A stretch of DNA of 64,000 nucleotides from Pseudomonas sp. IB20 (GCF_009707325.1 NZ_CP046103.1:2095810-2159809), one strand, 5' to 3'. Shown: positions 53,192 to 62,543, counted from the stretch's first letter. Translations and numbers: made by a program. The notes: generated by a model not told the origin, from the letters alone.

Positions 53192-54757
53192 ATGGAATGG
53201 TTAGCGGATCCAACGGCCTGGCTCGGCCTGTTGACCTTGATTGTGCTGGAACTGGTGCTGGGCATCGACAACTTGGTGTTTATCGCGATCCTGGCGGACA
53301 AGTTGCCGCCGGAGCAGCGCGACCGGGCGCGGTTGATCGGTTTGTCCCTGGCGCTGTTGATGCGCCTGGGCTTGCTGGCGAGTATTTCCTGGTTGGTGAC
53401 GCTGACCCAGCCATTGTTCGAGGTGTTCGACAAGAGCTTCTCCGGCCGTGACCTGATCATGCTGTTCGGTGGTGTGTTCCTGTTGTTCAAGGCCACCATG
53501 GAATTGCACGAGCGCCTTGAAGGCCATGTGGCCCAGCGCTCGGGCAATGTGGCGTATGCGATGTTCTGGCCGATCGTGGCGCAGATCGTGGTGCTCGACG
53601 CAGTGTTCTCCCTCGACGCGGTGATTACCGCCGTGGGCATGGTCGATGAGCTGGCGGTGATGATGATCGCGGTGATTGTCTCCATCGGCCTGATGATCGT
53701 GGCCAGCAAGCCGCTGACCCGCTTCGTCAATGCGCACCCGACGGTGATCATGCTGTGCCTGGGCTTCTTGATGATGATTGGTTTCGCCCTGACTGCCGAA
53801 GGCTTGGGCTTCCATATTCCGAAGGGCTACCTGTATGCGGCGATTGGTTTCTCGATTCTGATCGAGGTGTTCAACCAGATTGCCCGTGCCCGTCGCAAGA
53901 AGTCGGCGCAAGGCACCTTGCCAGTTCGTCAGCGTACCGCGCATGCGGTGATGCGTTTGCTGGGCGGTCGCAGTCTGGCAGTGGAGGGCATGGATGACGA
54001 GGTTGCCGACCTGATGGGCGAGCCGGACGCGACCCAGGGCCCGCTGTTCGACCGACGCGAGCGCGTGATGATCAGCGGCGTGCTGCAATTGGCCGAGCGG
54101 CCGATCCGCACCTTGATGACACCACGGGCGCAGGTTGACTGTATCGATCTGGCGGACGATCCCGACACTATTCGCCTGAAACTGATGCATTCGTCCTACT
54201 CGCGGCTGCCGTTGATCCGCAATGGTGCCGTTGATGAGCCATTAGGCTTCGTGCATAAGAAGGAACTGCTCAAGGAATACCTGGCCGGCAACGAGCCGAA
54301 CCTGGAACACCTGGCGCGCCGTGCGATTAACCTGCTGGAGAGTTTTTCGATCCTCAACGCCCTGGAGCAGATGCGCCAGGAATCCACCCACATTGCGTTC
54401 GTGATCAACGAATTCGGCGATTTCATGGGCGTGTTGAGCATGACCGACATTCTCGAATCCATCGCCGGTGAATTGCCGGATGCCAGCGAGATTGAAGGGC
54501 CGGATATCGTCGAGGAAGGTCAAGGTTTTCGCGCCAATGGCGCCTTGAACCTCAACCAGATTCGCCAGCGCACCGGCTTCAAGGCCGTGGCCACCGACGA
54601 TTATCAGACCCTCGCAGGTTTAGTGATGAGCCTGCTGGACCGCCTGCCGATGGTCGGCGACAGCCTGGAGCATGAAGGCTGGCGCCTTACCGTGGCGGCG
54701 GTGGAGGAGCGGCGAGTTACGCAGGTGTTGTTAATGGCTAGTGCGCCTGCGATTTAA
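53192..54757 (+). CDS. TerC-family membrane protein with CBS and CorC domains
   Basis: 521 residues. The TerC domain (1-235) has seven helices with the conserved acidic motifs [15 protein letters not shown] and [23 protein letters not shown] pair follows (about 300-420: [35 protein letters not shown]). A CorC/HlyC domain closes it (about 435-515). YoaE/YegH-type architecture; members are implicated in metal (Mn) export or stress. It is monocistronic. Confidence 0.87.
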   Translation: MEWLADPTAWLGLLTLIVLELVLGIDNLVFIAILADKLPPEQRDRARLIGLSLALLMRLGLLASISWLVTLTQPLFEVFDKSFSGRDLIMLFGGVFLLFKATMELHERLEGHVAQRSGNVAYAMFWPIVAQIVVLDAVFSLDAVITAVGMVDELAVMMIAVIVSIGLMIVASKPLTRFVNAHPTVIMLCLGFLMMIGFALTAEGLGFHIPKGYLYAAIGFSILIEVFNQIARARRKKSAQGTLPVRQRTAHAVMRLLGGRSLAVEGMDDEVADLMGEPDATQGPLFDRRERVMISGVLQLAERPIRTLMTPRAQVDCIDLADDPDTIRLKLMHSSYSRLPLIRNGAVDEPLGFVHKKELLKEYLAGNEPNLEHLARRAINLLESFSILNALEQMRQESTHIAFVINEFGDFMGVLSMTDILESIAGELPDASEIEGPDIVEEGQGFRANGALNLNQIRQRTGFKAVATDDYQTLAGLVMSLLDRLPMVGDSLEHEGWRLTVAAVEERRVTQVLLMASAPAI

Positions 54758-54856
54758 GCCGGTGTGTGCCATGTAGGTGATGCTTGGGGTTGTGCAGGGA
54801 TGATGTCGGCCGTTTGTGCGTGTTTGCGTAGCGCATAAACGTCCGCATCAGCCGTT

Positions 54857-55012
54857 TTACCTGGCCCTCGTAGACGCCAAAGCCCTTGAGTTTTTTCCTG
54901 CCTCCACCGCGTCCGGGCAGGCAGGACAAGGGAACAGGAACACGGGGTGGTGGGTGCTCAGAACTCTCTGATAGTCCTCGGCATTGGCAATGGTTGCGTT
55001 GGTGATCCCCAT
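54857..55012 (-). CDS. Small CPAC-motif ORF, probably truncated
   Basis: 51 residues from ATG 55012, which has a strong GGAGA site five bases upstream. The opening MGITNATIANAEDYQRVL and HHPVFLFPCPACPDAVEAG resemble the start of a thioredoxin-like fold with a CPAC pair. The frame then ends at 54857. Another frame (KKLKGFGVYEGQVKRLM) continues without stop, suggesting a frameshift after the cysteine motif. Not previously named as far as I can tell. Confidence 0.4.
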   Translation of the reverse strand: MGITNATIANAEDYQRVLSTHHPVFLFPCPACPDAVEAGKNSRALASTRAR

Positions 55013-55103
55013 GGCAGTCTCCTTTTTTGACAGCATTCGTTTCGGCCAACGCTAAGTCGAGAGAGCACCACCGTCTACTGTCAACCTTCACAGGTAGACA
55101 GCT

Positions 55104-55352
55104 TCACGCATCCTCCGCACGCTCCACGCGTTCGCGAGCTTTGCGCGCCTGGCTCGCGCATTTCTTATATTCCTCGTTATCCCGCGACGCCTTTGCCTTG
55201 CGGTAACCATGATGGTTCTGGCTGGTGTAGTCCGTGCTGAAGGCCTCCTTGAGCTTGGTCAATTCTTCCTTGCATTCACGCCGATCATTGCTGGCCGAAG
55301 CCGTGCCGGCCGCCAAACAGCACAGCAAAACCACACTAAGGCTTAACTTCAT
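55104..55352 (-). CDS. Small secreted hypothetical protein
   Basis: 82 residues from ATG 55352 with a signal peptide (LSLSVVLLCCLAAGTASA). The mature part is charged and helical: RRECKEELTKLKEAFSTD, YRKAKASRDNEEYKKCAS and ARKARERVERAEDA, with two cysteines that could form a disulfide in the periplasm. No known domain. Confidence 0.6.
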   Translation of the reverse strand: MKLSLSVVLLCCLAAGTASASNDRRECKEELTKLKEAFSTDYTSQNHHGYRKAKASRDNEEYKKCASQARKARERVERAEDA

Positions 55353-55608
55353 CACGCCAGCTAGCATCAGCCAGAGCCCGGCAAAGAAACCCTTTGTGGG
55401 ATCGGCGCACAGCCCCGCGACGGTGCACGGTAACGCCTCAATGGTGCACCCCATAACCCTGTCACCGCACTGTGTGGCCTTGAGTAGCAAACTGCTCCCA
55501 CCTGCTGGCCCAGCGCGTTACTCCCCGAAAAATTTATCTACCTGATTTAAAACGAATTAATCCCCGACATGTTTTTCTCCTACAGCGTATGGCACACTTT
55601 CTGCTGTC

Positions 55609-55648
55609 TATTCCGTTGTTACATACCAAGTTCCGGTATAGCGGAATA
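55609..55648. promoter_or_regulatory. Candidate IclR operator upstream of the amino-acid importer
   Basis: TTCCGGTATAGCGGAA (55631-55646) is an inverted repeat TTCCG-N6-CGGAA. It is nested in a wider TATTCCG (55609-55615) / CGGAATA (55642-55648) pair. It lies 25 bp before the binding-protein start. IclR-family regulators bind palindromes of this type, and one is encoded in the same locus at 59257. The rest of the 55353-55670 gap shows nothing else definite. Confidence 0.5.
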
Positions 55649-55670
55649 CACAACTCCTGGAGTGCTTGTC

Positions 55671-56519
55671 ATGCATCACCGACCTTCCGTGTTTAAAGCG
55701 TGTGTTTTTCTCTTCGCCGCATCGGCTTCCCTCGCAAGCGTTGTGCAAGCGGCGGACAGCAAGCTCGATGATGTGCTCAAGCGTGGGCATCTCATCGTGG
55801 GTACAGGCAGTACCAATGCGCCGTGGCACTTCCAGGGAGCGGATGGCAAGTTGCAGGGTTTTGATATCGATATCGGCCGCATCGTGGCCAAGGGTTTGTT
55901 CAACGACCCGAGCAAGGTCGAGTTTGTGGTGCAGTCCTCCGACGCGCGTATTCCCAACCTGCTGACCAATAAGGTCGACATGAGTTGCCAGTTCATCACC
56001 GTTACCGCCAGCCGTGCGCAGCAGGTGGCCTTTACCTTGCCGTACTACCGCGAAGGCGTGGGCCTGTTGTTGCCGAATAACAGCAAATACAAAGAAATCG
56101 AAGACCTGCAGGCGGGCGGCGATGGCGTTACCGTGGCCGTGCTGCAAAACGTCTACGCCGAAGAACTGGTGCACCAGGCACTGCCCAAGGCCAAGGTTGA
56201 CCAATACGACAGCGTCGACCTGATGTACCAGGCCGTGAACTCCGGCCGCGCCGATGCTGCTGCCACCGACCAATCCTCGGTCAAGTACCTGATGGTGCAG
56301 AACCCAGGCCGCTACCGCAGCCCGACCTACGCCTGGAGCCCGCAAACCTATGCGTGCGCGGTCAAGCGTGGCGACCAGGACTGGCTGAACTTCGTCAACA
56401 CTGCGTTACATGAAGCCATGACCGGCGTGGAGTTCCCCACCTACAAAGCCTCGTTCAAACAGTGGTTCGGTGTGGATTTGCCAGAGCCGGCGATCGGTTT
56501 CCCGGTTGAGTTCAAGTAA
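55671..56519 (+). CDS. Polar amino-acid-type ABC substrate-binding protein
   Basis: 282 residues from ATG 55671 (CTGGAG upstream), with a signal peptide ending SVVQAA. Family 3 solute-binding fold: LDDVLKRGHLIVGTGST, LQGFDIDIGRIVAKGLF, VDMSCQFITVTASRAQQVAF and AAATDQSSVKYL. It would bind an amino acid-like ligand in the periplasm. Given the downstream deaminase and KDG kinase, an amino sugar acid such as D-glucosaminate is a good candidate (inference). Confidence 0.88.
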   Translation: MHHRPSVFKACVFLFAASASLASVVQAADSKLDDVLKRGHLIVGTGSTNAPWHFQGADGKLQGFDIDIGRIVAKGLFNDPSKVEFVVQSSDARIPNLLTNKVDMSCQFITVTASRAQQVAFTLPYYREGVGLLLPNNSKYKEIEDLQAGGDGVTVAVLQNVYAEELVHQALPKAKVDQYDSVDLMYQAVNSGRADAAATDQSSVKYLMVQNPGRYRSPTYAWSPQTYACAVKRGDQDWLNFVNTALHEAMTGVEFPTYKASFKQWFGVDLPEPAIGFPVEFK

Positions 56520-56529
56520 ATCGTAACCC

Positions 56530-56553
56530 TGGGGCGTCGCTGACGACGCCCCA
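56530..56553. terminator. Intercistronic hairpin after the binding-protein gene
   Basis: TGGGGCGTCG and CGACGCCCCA form a perfect 10-bp stem with a CTGA loop, without a T-run. It probably stabilises the binding-protein mRNA 3' end or partly terminates, giving more binding protein than permease. Confidence 0.6.
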
Positions 56554-56570
56554 ATCAGGTACTGCCGACC

Positions 56571-57233
56571 ATGAACTATCAGTTGAACTTTGCCGCCGTG
56601 TGGCGTGATTTTCCCAGCTTGCTGGCGGGGCTCGGCCTGGGCCTTGAGCTGGCATTGCTGTCGATCGCGATTGGCTGCGTGATCGGCTTGATGATGGCGT
56701 TTGCCATGCTGTCCAAGCACCGCGCGTTGCGAATCTTCGCCTCGGTGTATGTGACGGTAGTGCGCAATACGCCGATCCTTGTGCTGATCCTGTTGATCTA
56801 CTTCGCACTGCCGTCACTGGGCATTCGTCTGGATAAAATCCCATCCTTCATCATTACCCTGTCGTTGTACGCCGGTGCTTACCTGACCGAAGTGTTCCGC
56901 GCCGGGCTGTTGAATATTCCCAAGGGCTTGCGTGAAGCCGGCCTGGCGATTGGCTTGGGTGAGTGGCGTATCCGCGCCTACATCACCGTGCCGGTGATGC
57001 TGCGCAACGTGCTGCCGGCGCTGTCGAACAACTTCATTTCGCTGTTCAAGGACACCTCGTTGGCCGCTGCGATTGCCGTGCCGGAGCTGACCTATTACGC
57101 CCGCAAGATCAACGTCGAAAGCTACCGGGTGATTGAAACCTGGATGGTCACGACCGCGCTCTACGTGGCTGCCTGTTACCTCATTGCCATGCTGCTCCGT
57201 TACCTGGAACAGCGTCTGGCGATCCGTCGTTAA
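56571..57233 (+). CDS. Amino-acid ABC transporter permease 1
   Basis: 220 residues, HisM/GlnP-type, with about five helices. Family motif: VRNTPILVLILLIYFALP, then YAGAYLTEVFRAGLLNIPKGLREAGLAIGL-like EAA loop (LREAGLAIGLGEWRIR). Inner-membrane half of the importer; the second permease starts 11 bp later. Confidence 0.9.
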   Translation: MNYQLNFAAVWRDFPSLLAGLGLGLELALLSIAIGCVIGLMMAFAMLSKHRALRIFASVYVTVVRNTPILVLILLIYFALPSLGIRLDKIPSFIITLSLYAGAYLTEVFRAGLLNIPKGLREAGLAIGLGEWRIRAYITVPVMLRNVLPALSNNFISLFKDTSLAAAIAVPELTYYARKINVESYRVIETWMVTTALYVAACYLIAMLLRYLEQRLAIRR

Positions 57234-57244
57234 GGAGGGTTTCC

Positions 57245-57907
57245 ATGTACGAGTCCCCAAGCGTGTTGCATGAGTTGTGGATCGCCCGGGACACCCTGTG
57301 GGCGGGCTTTCAGGCCAGCGTGTATGTGTCTGCGCTGGCAATTATCTTCGGCACGCTGATCGGCATTGTCGCCGGGTTGATCCTGACCTACGGCAAATTC
57401 TGGATGCGCGCGCCGTTTCGTCTGTATGTCGATCTGATCCGTGGCACACCGGTGTTTGTACTGGTGTTGGCGTGTTTCTACATGCTGCCGGCGCTCGGTT
57501 GGCAGATCACCGCGTTCCAGGCCGGCGCCGTCGGGCTGACGTTGTTCTGCGGCTCCCACGTCTCGGAAATTGTGCGCGGTGCGCTGCAGGCCATTCCCCG
57601 TGGGCAACTGGAGGCGGGCAAGGCGATTGGCCTGACGTTCTACCAATCCCTGGGCTACGTGCTGTTGCCTCAAGCGCTGCGCCAGATCCTGCCGACCTGG
57701 GTCAATTCCTCCACGGAAATCGTCAAGGCCTCGACCTTGCTCTCGGTGATCGGTGTGGCCGAACTGCTGCTGAGCACCCAGCAAGTGATTGCGCGTACCT
57801 TCATGACTCTGGAGTTCTACCTGTTCGCCGGGTTTCTGTTCTTTGTCATCAACTACGCCATCGAGTTATTCGGGCGCTACATTGAAAAACGGGTGGCCTT
57901 GCCATGA
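57245..57907 (+). CDS. Amino-acid ABC transporter permease 2
   Basis: 220 residues, with AAGG AGGGTTTCC-type ribosome site before ATG 57245. About five helices, [20 protein letters not shown], and EAA loop [20 protein letters not shown]. It forms a heterodimer with permease 1. The stop overlaps the ATPase start (ATGA). Confidence 0.9.
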   Translation: MYESPSVLHELWIARDTLWAGFQASVYVSALAIIFGTLIGIVAGLILTYGKFWMRAPFRLYVDLIRGTPVFVLVLACFYMLPALGWQITAFQAGAVGLTLFCGSHVSEIVRGALQAIPRGQLEAGKAIGLTFYQSLGYVLLPQALRQILPTWVNSSTEIVKASTLLSVIGVAELLLSTQQVIARTFMTLEFYLFAGFLFFVINYAIELFGRYIEKRVALP

Positions 57908-58686
57908 ACCAACCTCAAAAAGAACAACCGCTGCTGAACATTCGCGGCCTGCGTAAACAGTACGGCGAGGTCGAAGTGCTCAAGGGCGTCGACCTGTCCA
58001 TGCAACGCGGCAACGTGGTGACATTGATCGGCTCCAGCGGCTCGGGCAAGACCACGCTGCTGCGTTGCGTCAACCTGCTGGAAGAATTCCAGGGTGGGCA
58101 GATCACCCTGGACGGCGAGTCCATCGGCTACAGTGAGATCGCCGGCAAGCGCGTGCGTCACCCCGAGCGCGTGATCGCCCAGCACCGCGCGATGACCGGC
58201 ATGGCCTTCCAGCAGTTCAACCTGTTCCCGCACCTGACGGCCTTGCAAAACGTCACCCTCGGCTTGCTCAAGGTCAAGAAGATGGGCAAGGACGAAGCCG
58301 TGGCCCTGGCCGAAAAATGGCTGGACCGCGTCGGCCTGCTGGAACGGCGCAACCACTTCCCCGGTCAGTTGTCCGGCGGCCAGCAACAGCGCGTGGCGAT
58401 TGCCCGTGCGATTGCGATGAACCCAAGCCTGATGCTGTTCGACGAAGTCACCTCCGCCCTCGACCCGGAGTTGGTGGGCGAGGTGCTCAGCGTGATTAAG
58501 GGCTTGGCGGAGGAGGGCATGACCATGTTGCTGGTCACCCACGAAATGCGCTTTGCCTATGAAGTATCAGACAAGATCGTATTCATGAACCAGGGCCGTA
58601 TTGAAGAGCAGGGCAGCGCGAAGGACATCTTCGAGCGCCCGCAATCGCCGCGCCTGGCGGAATTTTTGAAGAACATTCGTTTTTAA
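57904..58686 (+). CDS. Amino-acid ABC transporter ATP-binding protein
   Basis: 260 residues, GlnQ/HisP-type. Walker [17 protein letters not shown]-loop [12 protein letters not shown], signature [15 protein letters not shown], Walker [15 protein letters not shown] and H-loop LVTHEMRFA. It powers uptake. Coupled to permease 2 and followed 14 bp later by the RidA gene. Confidence 0.92.
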   Translation: MNQPQKEQPLLNIRGLRKQYGEVEVLKGVDLSMQRGNVVTLIGSSGSGKTTLLRCVNLLEEFQGGQITLDGESIGYSEIAGKRVRHPERVIAQHRAMTGMAFQQFNLFPHLTALQNVTLGLLKVKKMGKDEAVALAEKWLDRVGLLERRNHFPGQLSGGQQQRVAIARAIAMNPSLMLFDEVTSALDPELVGEVLSVIKGLAEEGMTMLLVTHEMRFAYEVSDKIVFMNQGRIEEQGSAKDIFERPQSPRLAEFLKNIRF

Positions 58687-58700
58687 TCAGGAGCAACTTT

Positions 58701-59090
58701 ATGAGCATTACTCGTTACGGCACCGGCAGCACCGCCGGCGGTGGCCAACCTCGTCCTTTCGCACGTGCAGTGGAAGCGGACGGCTGGCTCTACGTCTCGG
58801 GCCAGGTGCCAGCGGTGGACGGTGAAATCATCAGCGGTGGCATCGTCGAACAGACCCGCCAGACCATGCGCAATGTGGTGGCGATCCTCGAAGAGGCCGG
58901 CTTTGAACTCAAAGACGTCGTGCGCGTGGGCGTGTGGTTGGAAGACCCACGGGACTTCTGGAGTTTCAACAAAGTCTTCGGCGAATACTTCACCCCAGAA
59001 CACGCCCCGGCGCGCGCCTGTGTGCAGGCCAACATGATGGTGGACTGCAAGGTTGAGATTGATTGCGTGGCCTACAAGAAAAAAGGCTAA
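58701..59090 (+). CDS. RidA-family imine/enamine deaminase
   Basis: 129 residues after ATCAGGAGCAAC. YjgF/YER057c/UK114 fold: PFARAVEADGWLYVSGQVPA, GIVEQTRQTMRNVVAILEEAG, VGVWLEDPRDFWSFNKVF and the final ARACVQANMMVDCKVEIDCVAY with the usual Arg and Cys. RidA proteins hydrolyse reactive 2-aminoacrylate-type enamines released by PLP dehydratases. One such enzyme lies two genes downstream, so the pairing is functional sense. Confidence 0.9.
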   Translation: MSITRYGTGSTAGGGQPRPFARAVEADGWLYVSGQVPAVDGEIISGGIVEQTRQTMRNVVAILEEAGFELKDVVRVGVWLEDPRDFWSFNKVFGEYFTPEHAPARACVQANMMVDCKVEIDCVAYKKKG

Positions 59091-59096
59091 ATGCTC

Positions 59097-59213
59097 GTTC
59101 CCACGCTCTGCGTGGGAACGTCGCCCTGGACGCTCTGCGTCCGCTTCTGTGACGCAGAGCGTCAGGTGCCTTGTGCGCGCTATTGTGGCGAGGGAGCAAG
59201 CTCCCTCGCCACA
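59097..59213. repeat. Three consecutive palindromes
   Basis: 59097-59119 is GTTCCCACG-CTCTG-CGTGGGAAC. 59129-59163 pairs GACGCTCTGCGTC with GACGCAGAGCGTC. 59184-59213 pairs TGTGGCGAGGGAG with CTCCCTCGCCACA across CAAG. All stems are perfect. They stand between the RidA and IclR genes and probably terminate the importer transcript. Confidence 0.85.
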
Positions 59214-59256
59214 GGGTTATCACTAGCTTTTAGACTTTGACCGGACCGAAACTGCC

Positions 59257-60021
59257 ATGACCGAAGACACCATCAAACGCCGCGCCAAAGGCCTGGACCG
59301 TGCATTCGACATCCTCGATTTCCTCAAGGAAATCGGCCAGCCCCTGCGCCCGAATGATATCGCCAGCGGCATCGGCAGCCCCAAATCCACGGTCTACGAA
59401 CTGGTCGCGTCGTTGCTGGAACGGCGCATCCTCGAAACCGTAGGCAAGGACGGTCACGTCTACCTCGGCCGCCAGCTGTACTTCCTTGGCCAGGCGCACC
59501 TGCGTCATTTCGACCTGACCCGCGAGGCCGACCATGCCTTGCAGGAAATCGTCAGCCAAACCCACGAAACCGCGCAAATGTGCCTGCTCAACGGGCGCAA
59601 ATACACGGTGGCGCTGATGCGCGAAGGCGAGCGGCATTTTCGCATCTCGTCGGACATCGGCGAAAACGCGCCAATCCCGTGGACAGCTTCCGGGCGCCTG
59701 CTGCTGGGGCACTTGAGCGACCAGCAAATCATCGACCTGATCGACTACGACGATTTCATCCTGCCGGACGGCCAGCGCCTGCCGTTGGAAACCTTCCTGG
59801 CGCAAATCCGCCAGGCCACCCTCGATGGGTTCTTCTCCTTCGACAGCGTGGCCGACACCTTTACCCATTGCTTTGCCGCCCCGGTGCGGGACGCGCAGGG
59901 CATCAGCATTGCGACCTTGTGCATCGTTGCCCCACGGGCCGACGCGCTTAAAAATTACAACGACTATCGCCGGGTGTTGATCGACAGCGCCAACAACCTG
60001 GCCCGTCGCATCAACGAATAG
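59257..60021 (+). CDS. IclR-family transcriptional regulator
   Basis: 254 residues. Winged HTH at the start: LDRAFDILDFLKEIGQPLRPNDIA and GSPKSTVYELVASLLERRIL. The effector domain includes QMCLLNGRKYTVALMREGE and ISIATLCIVAPRA. Family members include KdgR, which responds to KDG. That fits the KDG kinase in this locus. It is translated just ahead of the deaminase (8-bp gap) and may act at TTCCG-N6-CGGAA before the importer. Confidence 0.88.
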   Translation: MTEDTIKRRAKGLDRAFDILDFLKEIGQPLRPNDIASGIGSPKSTVYELVASLLERRILETVGKDGHVYLGRQLYFLGQAHLRHFDLTREADHALQEIVSQTHETAQMCLLNGRKYTVALMREGERHFRISSDIGENAPIPWTASGRLLLGHLSDQQIIDLIDYDDFILPDGQRLPLETFLAQIRQATLDGFFSFDSVADTFTHCFAAPVRDAQGISIATLCIVAPRADALKNYNDYRRVLIDSANNLARRINE

Positions 60022-60029
60022 GAGTTTTT

Positions 60030-61238
60030 ATGTCTGCCCTCAATGCCGTTGAAAAAGGCGCCGCCGCCGTTGGCGCTCACTTGGTCCGCGACGTCAGCCT
60101 GCCGGCTCTGGTGCTGCATCGCGACGCCCTGGAACACAACATTCGCTGGATGCAGGCATTTGTCAGCAACAGCGGCGCAGAACTCGCACCCCACGGCAAA
60201 ACCAGCATGATGCCGGCGCTGTTTCAGCGCCAGATTGAGGCGGGCGCCTGGGGCATCACCCTGGCTAACGCGGTGCAAACCCGCGCCGCCTATGCCGGTG
60301 GCGTGCGCCGCGTGTTGATGGCCAACCAACTGGTCGGCGCGCCGAACATGGCGTTGATTGCCGACCTGCTGGCCGACAACGATTTCGACTTCCACTGCAT
60401 GGTCGATCACCCGGACAACGTCGCCGACCTGGGCCTGTTCTTCGCCGCCCGTGGCCTGCGCTTGAACGTGATGATTGAGTACGGCGTGGTCGGTGGCCGT
60501 TGCGGTTGCCGCAGCGAGCAGGAGGTGCGCGAGTTGGCCACGGCGATCAAAGCCCAGCCAGCCTTGGCCCTCACCGGCATTGAAGGCTACGAAGGCGTGA
60601 TCCACGGCGAGCACGCCGTCAGCGGTATCCGCGACTTCGCCGCCAGCCTGGTGCGCCTGGCCGTCGACCTGCAAAACAATGGTTCTTTCGACCTGCCCAA
60701 GCCGATCATCACCGCCTCGGGTTCGGCGTGGTACGACCTGATCGCCGAGTCGTTCGAGAGCCAGAACGCCGCCGGCCGTTTCCTCAGCGTGTTGCGCCCG
60801 GGCAGTTATGTGGCCCACGACCACGGCATCTACAAAGAGGCGCAATGCTGCGTGCTCGACCGCCGCAGCGACCTCAACGAAGGCCTGCGCCCGGCGCTGG
60901 AAATCTGGGCCCACGTGCAATCGATGCCCGAGCCAGGCTTTGCGGTCATCGCCCTGGGCAAACGCGACGTGGCCTACGACGCCGGCTTGCCGGTGCCGCT
61001 CAAGCGCTACAAGGCCGGTATCCTGCCGGCTGAAGGCGATGACGTGAGCGCCTGCAAAGTCACCGCAGTGATGGACCAGCACGCGTTCATGACCGTTGCG
61101 CCTGGGGTTGAGTTGCGTATTGGCGACATCATTTCCTTCGGCACTTCACACCCGTGCCTGACCTTCGACAAGTGGCAAGTGGGCTGCCTGGTGGATGAGC
61201 AGTTGCAGGTGGTTGAGTCATTGCATACCTGCTTCTAA
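60030..61238 (+). CDS. DSD1-like PLP amino-acid deaminase, candidate D-glucosaminate dehydratase
   Basis: 402 residues after ATAGGAG. Fold-type III PLP enzyme: LPALVLHRDALEHNIRWMQ with the cofactor Lys57 in ELAPHGKTSMMPALF, VMIEYGVVGGRCGCRS, ITASGSAWYD and GSYVAHDHGIY. The C-terminal domain ends with GTSHPCLTFDKW, where H374 and C376 match the metal ligands of D-serine dehydratase DSD1. Metal- and PLP-dependent dehydration of a 3-hydroxy D-amino acid is expected. KdgK downstream suggests D-glucosaminate giving KDG; D-serine or D-threonine are alternatives. Confidence 0.8.
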   Translation: MSALNAVEKGAAAVGAHLVRDVSLPALVLHRDALEHNIRWMQAFVSNSGAELAPHGKTSMMPALFQRQIEAGAWGITLANAVQTRAAYAGGVRRVLMANQLVGAPNMALIADLLADNDFDFHCMVDHPDNVADLGLFFAARGLRLNVMIEYGVVGGRCGCRSEQEVRELATAIKAQPALALTGIEGYEGVIHGEHAVSGIRDFAASLVRLAVDLQNNGSFDLPKPIITASGSAWYDLIAESFESQNAAGRFLSVLRPGSYVAHDHGIYKEAQCCVLDRRSDLNEGLRPALEIWAHVQSMPEPGFAVIALGKRDVAYDAGLPVPLKRYKAGILPAEGDDVSACKVTAVMDQHAFMTVAPGVELRIGDIISFGTSHPCLTFDKWQVGCLVDEQLQVVESLHTCF

Positions 61239-61530
61239 ACCGCGTCGCGCCCATCGCAGGCAAGCCAGCTCCCACATTGGAAGTGTGAATACATTTCAAA
61301 TGTGGGAGCTGGCTTGCCTGCGATGAGGCCTTAACGCCCACCAGAGACATTGGCTACAACTGTGGGAGCGGGCTTGGGCGAGGTGGTTGAGTCATTGCAT
61401 ACCTGCTTCTAAACCGCGTCGCGCCCATCGCAGGCAAGCCAGCTCCCACATTGGAAGTGTGAATACATTTCAAATGTGGGAGCTGGCTTGCCTGCGATGA
61501 GGCCTTAACGCCCACCAGAGACATTGGCTA
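61207..61530. repeat. Perfect 150-bp direct duplication enclosing palindromes
   Basis: 61207-61356 is repeated exactly at 61381-61530, with 24 bp between. The unit holds the last ten codons of the deaminase gene, a GCAGGCAAGCCAGCTCCCACA palindrome (61252-61326, again 61426-61500), and the leader up to the A of the kinase ATG. The second copy thus carries a pseudo-end of the deaminase. Confidence 0.95.
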
Positions 61531-62438
61531 TGAACACACAACCGCGCATCGCCCTCATCGGCGAATGCATGATCGAACTCCAACACCGCGCCGATGCAAG
61601 CCTGCAACAAAGCTTCGGCGGCGACACCCTGAACGCGGCGGTGTACCTGCGCCGTGAGCTGGGCGATGTCGGCACGGTCGACTACGTCACCGCCCTGGGC
61701 GATGACAGCTTTAGCGATGCCATGTGCAAGCACTGGGCCGAAGAAGGCCTGGGCCTGGGCATGGTGCAGCGCCTGCCCGGGCGTTTGCCAGGTTTGTACT
61801 GCATCCAGACGGACGCGAACGGTGAACGCAAATTCCTCTACTGGCGCAACGAAGCCGCTGTGCGCGACTGCTTCACCACGCCGGCCGCCGAGCCGATCCT
61901 GGCCGCCCTGGCGGATTACGACGTGGTGTATTTCAGCGGCATCACCCTGGCGGTGCTGGGTGAAGTCGGGCGTGCTCGTTTACTGCAAACCCTGATCGAA
62001 ACCCGCAAGCGCGGTGGCCAGGTGGTGTTCGACAACAACTATCGCCCGCGTTTGTGGGCCAGCGTCGAGGCGGCGCGCGCGGCCTATCACACGGTGTTGG
62101 CCGAAGTGGATATCGCCTTGCTGACCGAGGACGACGAGCGTGCGTTGTTTGGCTACGCCGACAGCGAGCAGGTGTTTGCGGCGTACCCGGCGATGGCAGA
62201 GGTGGTGCTCAAGCGCGGGGCGCAGGCGTGTTTGATCCGCTGCGCGGGCGAGCGCTTTGCCGTGCCGGCGCTGAAGGTTGAGAAGGTGGTGGACACCACG
62301 GCGGCGGGGGATTCGTTCAGTGCGGCGTATTTGGCCAGTCGGCTGAAGGGTGGTTCGCCAGAGGCGGCGGCCTTGGCTGGGCATCGGTTGGCGAGCCGGG
62401 TTATCCAGGTGCCCGGAGCACTGATCCCTAAACACTGA
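61530..62438 (+). CDS. kdgK: 2-keto-3-deoxygluconate kinase (PfkB family)
   Basis: 302 residues from ATG 61530. IALIGECMIELQHR, the substrate loop QQSFGGDTLNAAVYLRRE and YCIQTDANGERKFLYWR match KdgK. The ATP/anion-hole motif VDTTAAGDSFSAAYLASRL has the catalytic Asp. It phosphorylates KDG to KDPG for the Entner-Doudoroff pathway. Expression probably follows the deaminase. A different ketose as substrate cannot be excluded. Confidence 0.85.
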   Translation: MNTQPRIALIGECMIELQHRADASLQQSFGGDTLNAAVYLRRELGDVGTVDYVTALGDDSFSDAMCKHWAEEGLGLGMVQRLPGRLPGLYCIQTDANGERKFLYWRNEAAVRDCFTTPAAEPILAALADYDVVYFSGITLAVLGEVGRARLLQTLIETRKRGGQVVFDNNYRPRLWASVEAARAAYHTVLAEVDIALLTEDDERALFGYADSEQVFAAYPAMAEVVLKRGAQACLIRCAGERFAVPALKVEKVVDTTAAGDSFSAAYLASRLKGGSPEAAALAGHRLASRVIQVPGALIPKH

Positions 62439-62543
62439 TCGTTCCCACGCTCCGCGTGGGCATGCAGCCAGGGGCGCTCTGCGTCCCAGAAGCGGACGCG
62501 GAGCGTCCGGTGAGGCATTCCCACGCGAAGCGTGGGAACGATC
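62437..62543. repeat. Dispersed palindrome (CGTTCCCACGC family)
   Basis: Outer arms GATCGTTCCCACGCT and AGCGTGGGAACGATC, with an inner GCGCTCTGCGTCC/GGACGCGGAGCGTCC pair, lie between the convergent kdgK and parvulin genes in a terminator-like position. Confidence 0.85.
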
